In this document: one piece after another, positions 4,963 through 5,902 of the stretch
Layout: every line of letters starts with the position of its first letter
How positions within the stretch are numbered: position 1 is the stretch's first letter
NCBI GenBank assembly: GCA_017548245.1
Contig: JAFYMU010000220.1
Coordinates: 1-5,902 of the forward strand
DNA from: Kiritimatiellia bacterium
GTDB lineage: Bacteria; Verrucomicrobiota; Kiritimatiellia; RFP12; DVOR01
Direction: 5' to 3'
DNA length: 5,902 nucleotides
The notes under the pieces: generated by a model
Database searches by the model: none
What the model saw: the letters and a program-made list of their open reading frames with translations, nothing else
Told to the model about the DNA's origin: nothing
Translations under genes and position numbers: made by a program

Positions 4963-5745
4963 ATGGCTATTCATCCGCTTGCATACGTTTGCGAAGGTGC
5001 AAAGATTCATCCCGAAGCAGAAGTGGGACCTTTTGCCTACGTGGGTCCGAACGTGACCATTGGACGTGGCACCAAGTTGCACCACCACGCCACGGTTGAA
5101 GGTCACACCACAATTGGTGAAGACTGCGAAATCTTCCCCCAGGCTTGCGTGGGTATGAAGACACAGGACTTGAAGTGGAAGCCCGGCAATATCACCTACG
5201 TGGAAGTCGGCGATCGCACGGTGATTCGTGAATGCGCCACCATCCACTTGGGCACCATGGACGGTACCAAGACCGTAATCGGTTCGGACTGCTTGATTAT
5301 GGCCTACTGCCACATTGCACACGGTTGCGAACTCGGCAATCACATCATTATGTCCAATGGCGTTCAGGTCGCTGGCGAATGCACCATCGAAGACCACGCA
5401 ATCATTGGTGGCACCTCGGCACTCCTCCAGTTCACCCACGTTGGCGCCTTTGCAATGGTCGGTGGCGGCACCCACTTGCGTAAGGACGCACCGCCCTACA
5501 TGTTGACCATGGGCGTGGACAACTTGGTTGTGCGCGGTCTCAACTCCGTGGCCATCCGCCGTCACCCTGAAAACTTCACGAGCGAAGCCTTCGGCGCCCT
5601 TAAGGACGCTTACCAGATCATCTACTCTGAAGGCTTGCCGCGTTCGGTCGCATTGGAACGTGTGGCCAACGAATTGCCGCAGTGCCCCGAAATCAAGCAC
5701 CTTTTGGAATTCTACGCAAACGCCTCCAAGCACGGCGTGGCCTAA
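4963..5745 (+). CDS. lpxA: Acyl-ACP--UDP-N-acetylglucosamine O-acyltransferase LpxA
   Basis: It transfers an (R)-3-hydroxyacyl chain from acyl carrier protein to the 3-OH of UDP-GlcNAc, the first step of lipid A synthesis, in the cytoplasm as a homotrimer. The 260 residues match the family (E. coli 262). Residues 1 to about 185 are hexapeptide repeats of a left-handed beta-helix, with many I/V-G-x-x motifs; the rest is the helical C-terminal domain containing AYQIIYSEGL. The catalytic histidine is H120 in CHIAHGC (E. coli H125 by hand alignment), with H117 matching H122 and Q156 matching Q161. The IIGG (147-150) and MVGGG (165-169) motifs are present. E. coli G173, which limits acyl length, aligns with G168, consistent with a long chain such as C14; this is inference. 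E. coli D126 and H144 align with G121 and E139. It is the last gene before a strong terminator. LpxD is excluded by length and motif. Confidence 0.95.
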   Translation: MAIHPLAYVCEGAKIHPEAEVGPFAYVGPNVTIGRGTKLHHHATVEGHTTIGEDCEIFPQACVGMKTQDLKWKPGNITYVEVGDRTVIRECATIHLGTMDGTKTVIGSDCLIMAYCHIAHGCELGNHIIMSNGVQVAGECTIEDHAIIGGTSALLQFTHVGAFAMVGGGTHLRKDAPPYMLTMGVDNLVVRGLNSVAIRRHPENFTSEAFGALKDAYQIIYSEGLPRSVALERVANELPQCPEIKHLLEFYANASKHGVA

Positions 5746-5772
5746 GTCCCAAACGCGTTGCGATTCAACCAC

Positions 5773-5805
5773 GAAAGCGTCCCATTTGGGGCGCTTTCTG
5801 TTTTT
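5773..5805 (+). terminator. Strong intrinsic terminator after lpxA
   Basis: An 11-bp stem (5773-5783 with 5788-5798), with one T-G wobble, closes an ATTT loop, followed by TG and five T's. It lies 27 bases after the lpxA stop and ends the lptF-lpxA unit. It has no A-run upstream, so it works in the plus direction only. It contains CCCATTTGGGGCGC (5781-5794), identical to 3719-3732. Confidence 0.92.
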
Positions 5806-5902
5806 CTATCCCCACCTTCTCCCCTACACCGCCAAGAAAAGCCTTTACGCGCCCACTCACGCCGTCTCTTACCCTTTTCCGCACTCTCGCCACCTCAACA
5901 CC
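5806..5902. other. Pyrimidine-rich tail without a gene
   Basis: This stretch is C/T-rich on the plus strand and has no start codon with a binding site. A minus-strand frame is open from the window edge to a stop at 5765-5767, but it runs through the lpxA terminator and has atypical, GTG-rich codons. I see nothing firmer here. Confidence 0.4.

Noticed and set aside
4933..5772. Minus-strand open frame of 279 codons opposite lpxA
   Set aside because: It is a shadow of lpxA codon bias, begins within the lpxA terminator hairpin and shows no family motif.
5765..5902. Minus-strand frame open from the right window edge, a possible end of a convergent gene
   Set aside because: Only 45 codons, GTG/AGA-rich and unlike the other genes, and it runs through the lpxA terminator. 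It cannot be excluded without sequence beyond the window.

Overview
The window looks like part of the chromosome of a Gram-negative (two-membrane) bacterium. It carries an OmpA-family outer-membrane protein, a lipopolysaccharide-export permease (LptF/LptG family) and the first enzyme of lipid A synthesis (LpxA). The LptF-like sequence and the combination of a NIF-type NifU/NifS pair with lipid A genes remind me most of the PVC group (Kiritimatiellota, Lentisphaerota or Verrucomicrobiota). That is recall from memory, not a search, and should be treated as a guess. Leucine codons are strongly biased: lpxA uses TTG 11 times, CTC 4, CTT 3 and CTG never.

Layout: all five convincing genes are on the + strand. 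Positions 1-446 contain no credible gene but are dense with small structures: two GC-rich hairpins (43-68, 80-95), five imperfect 7-bp tandem units (95-129), a long-loop inverted repeat (171-208), a small hairpin (214-229), a 15-bp tandem duplication (234-263), a hairpin (316-334) and a dyad (331-345). A likely promoter follows (363-393) with a dyad inside its spacer. Then come nifU (447-1286) and nifS (1289-2467), two bases apart and certainly one operon. A 97-bp gap holds a weak terminator-like hairpin and a possible extended -10 promoter before the OmpA-family gene (2565-3713). A long perfect hairpin (3716-3757) separates it from lptF (3777-4952), which is followed 10 bp later by lpxA (4963-5745). 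A strong intrinsic terminator (5773-5805) closes that unit. The last ~100 bases are pyrimidine-rich and show no gene.

How the genes work together: NifS takes sulfur from cysteine and NifU assembles it with iron into Fe-S clusters. No nitrogenase gene is in view, so this is plausibly the cell's general Fe-S assembly system, as in the NIF-type systems known from some non-diazotrophs. The other three genes concern the envelope: an OmpA-like protein tying the outer membrane to peptidoglycan, an LPS-export permease, and LpxA, which commits UDP-GlcNAc to lipid A.

The most unusual signal is not a gene. The same ATTT-loop hairpin core (CCCATTTGGGG, or a degenerate form) lies just after all three transcription units, and once more in reverse orientation upstream of nifU. 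I see no evidence of a new multi-gene system, CRISPR array, tRNA, rRNA or mobile element with its own enzyme.
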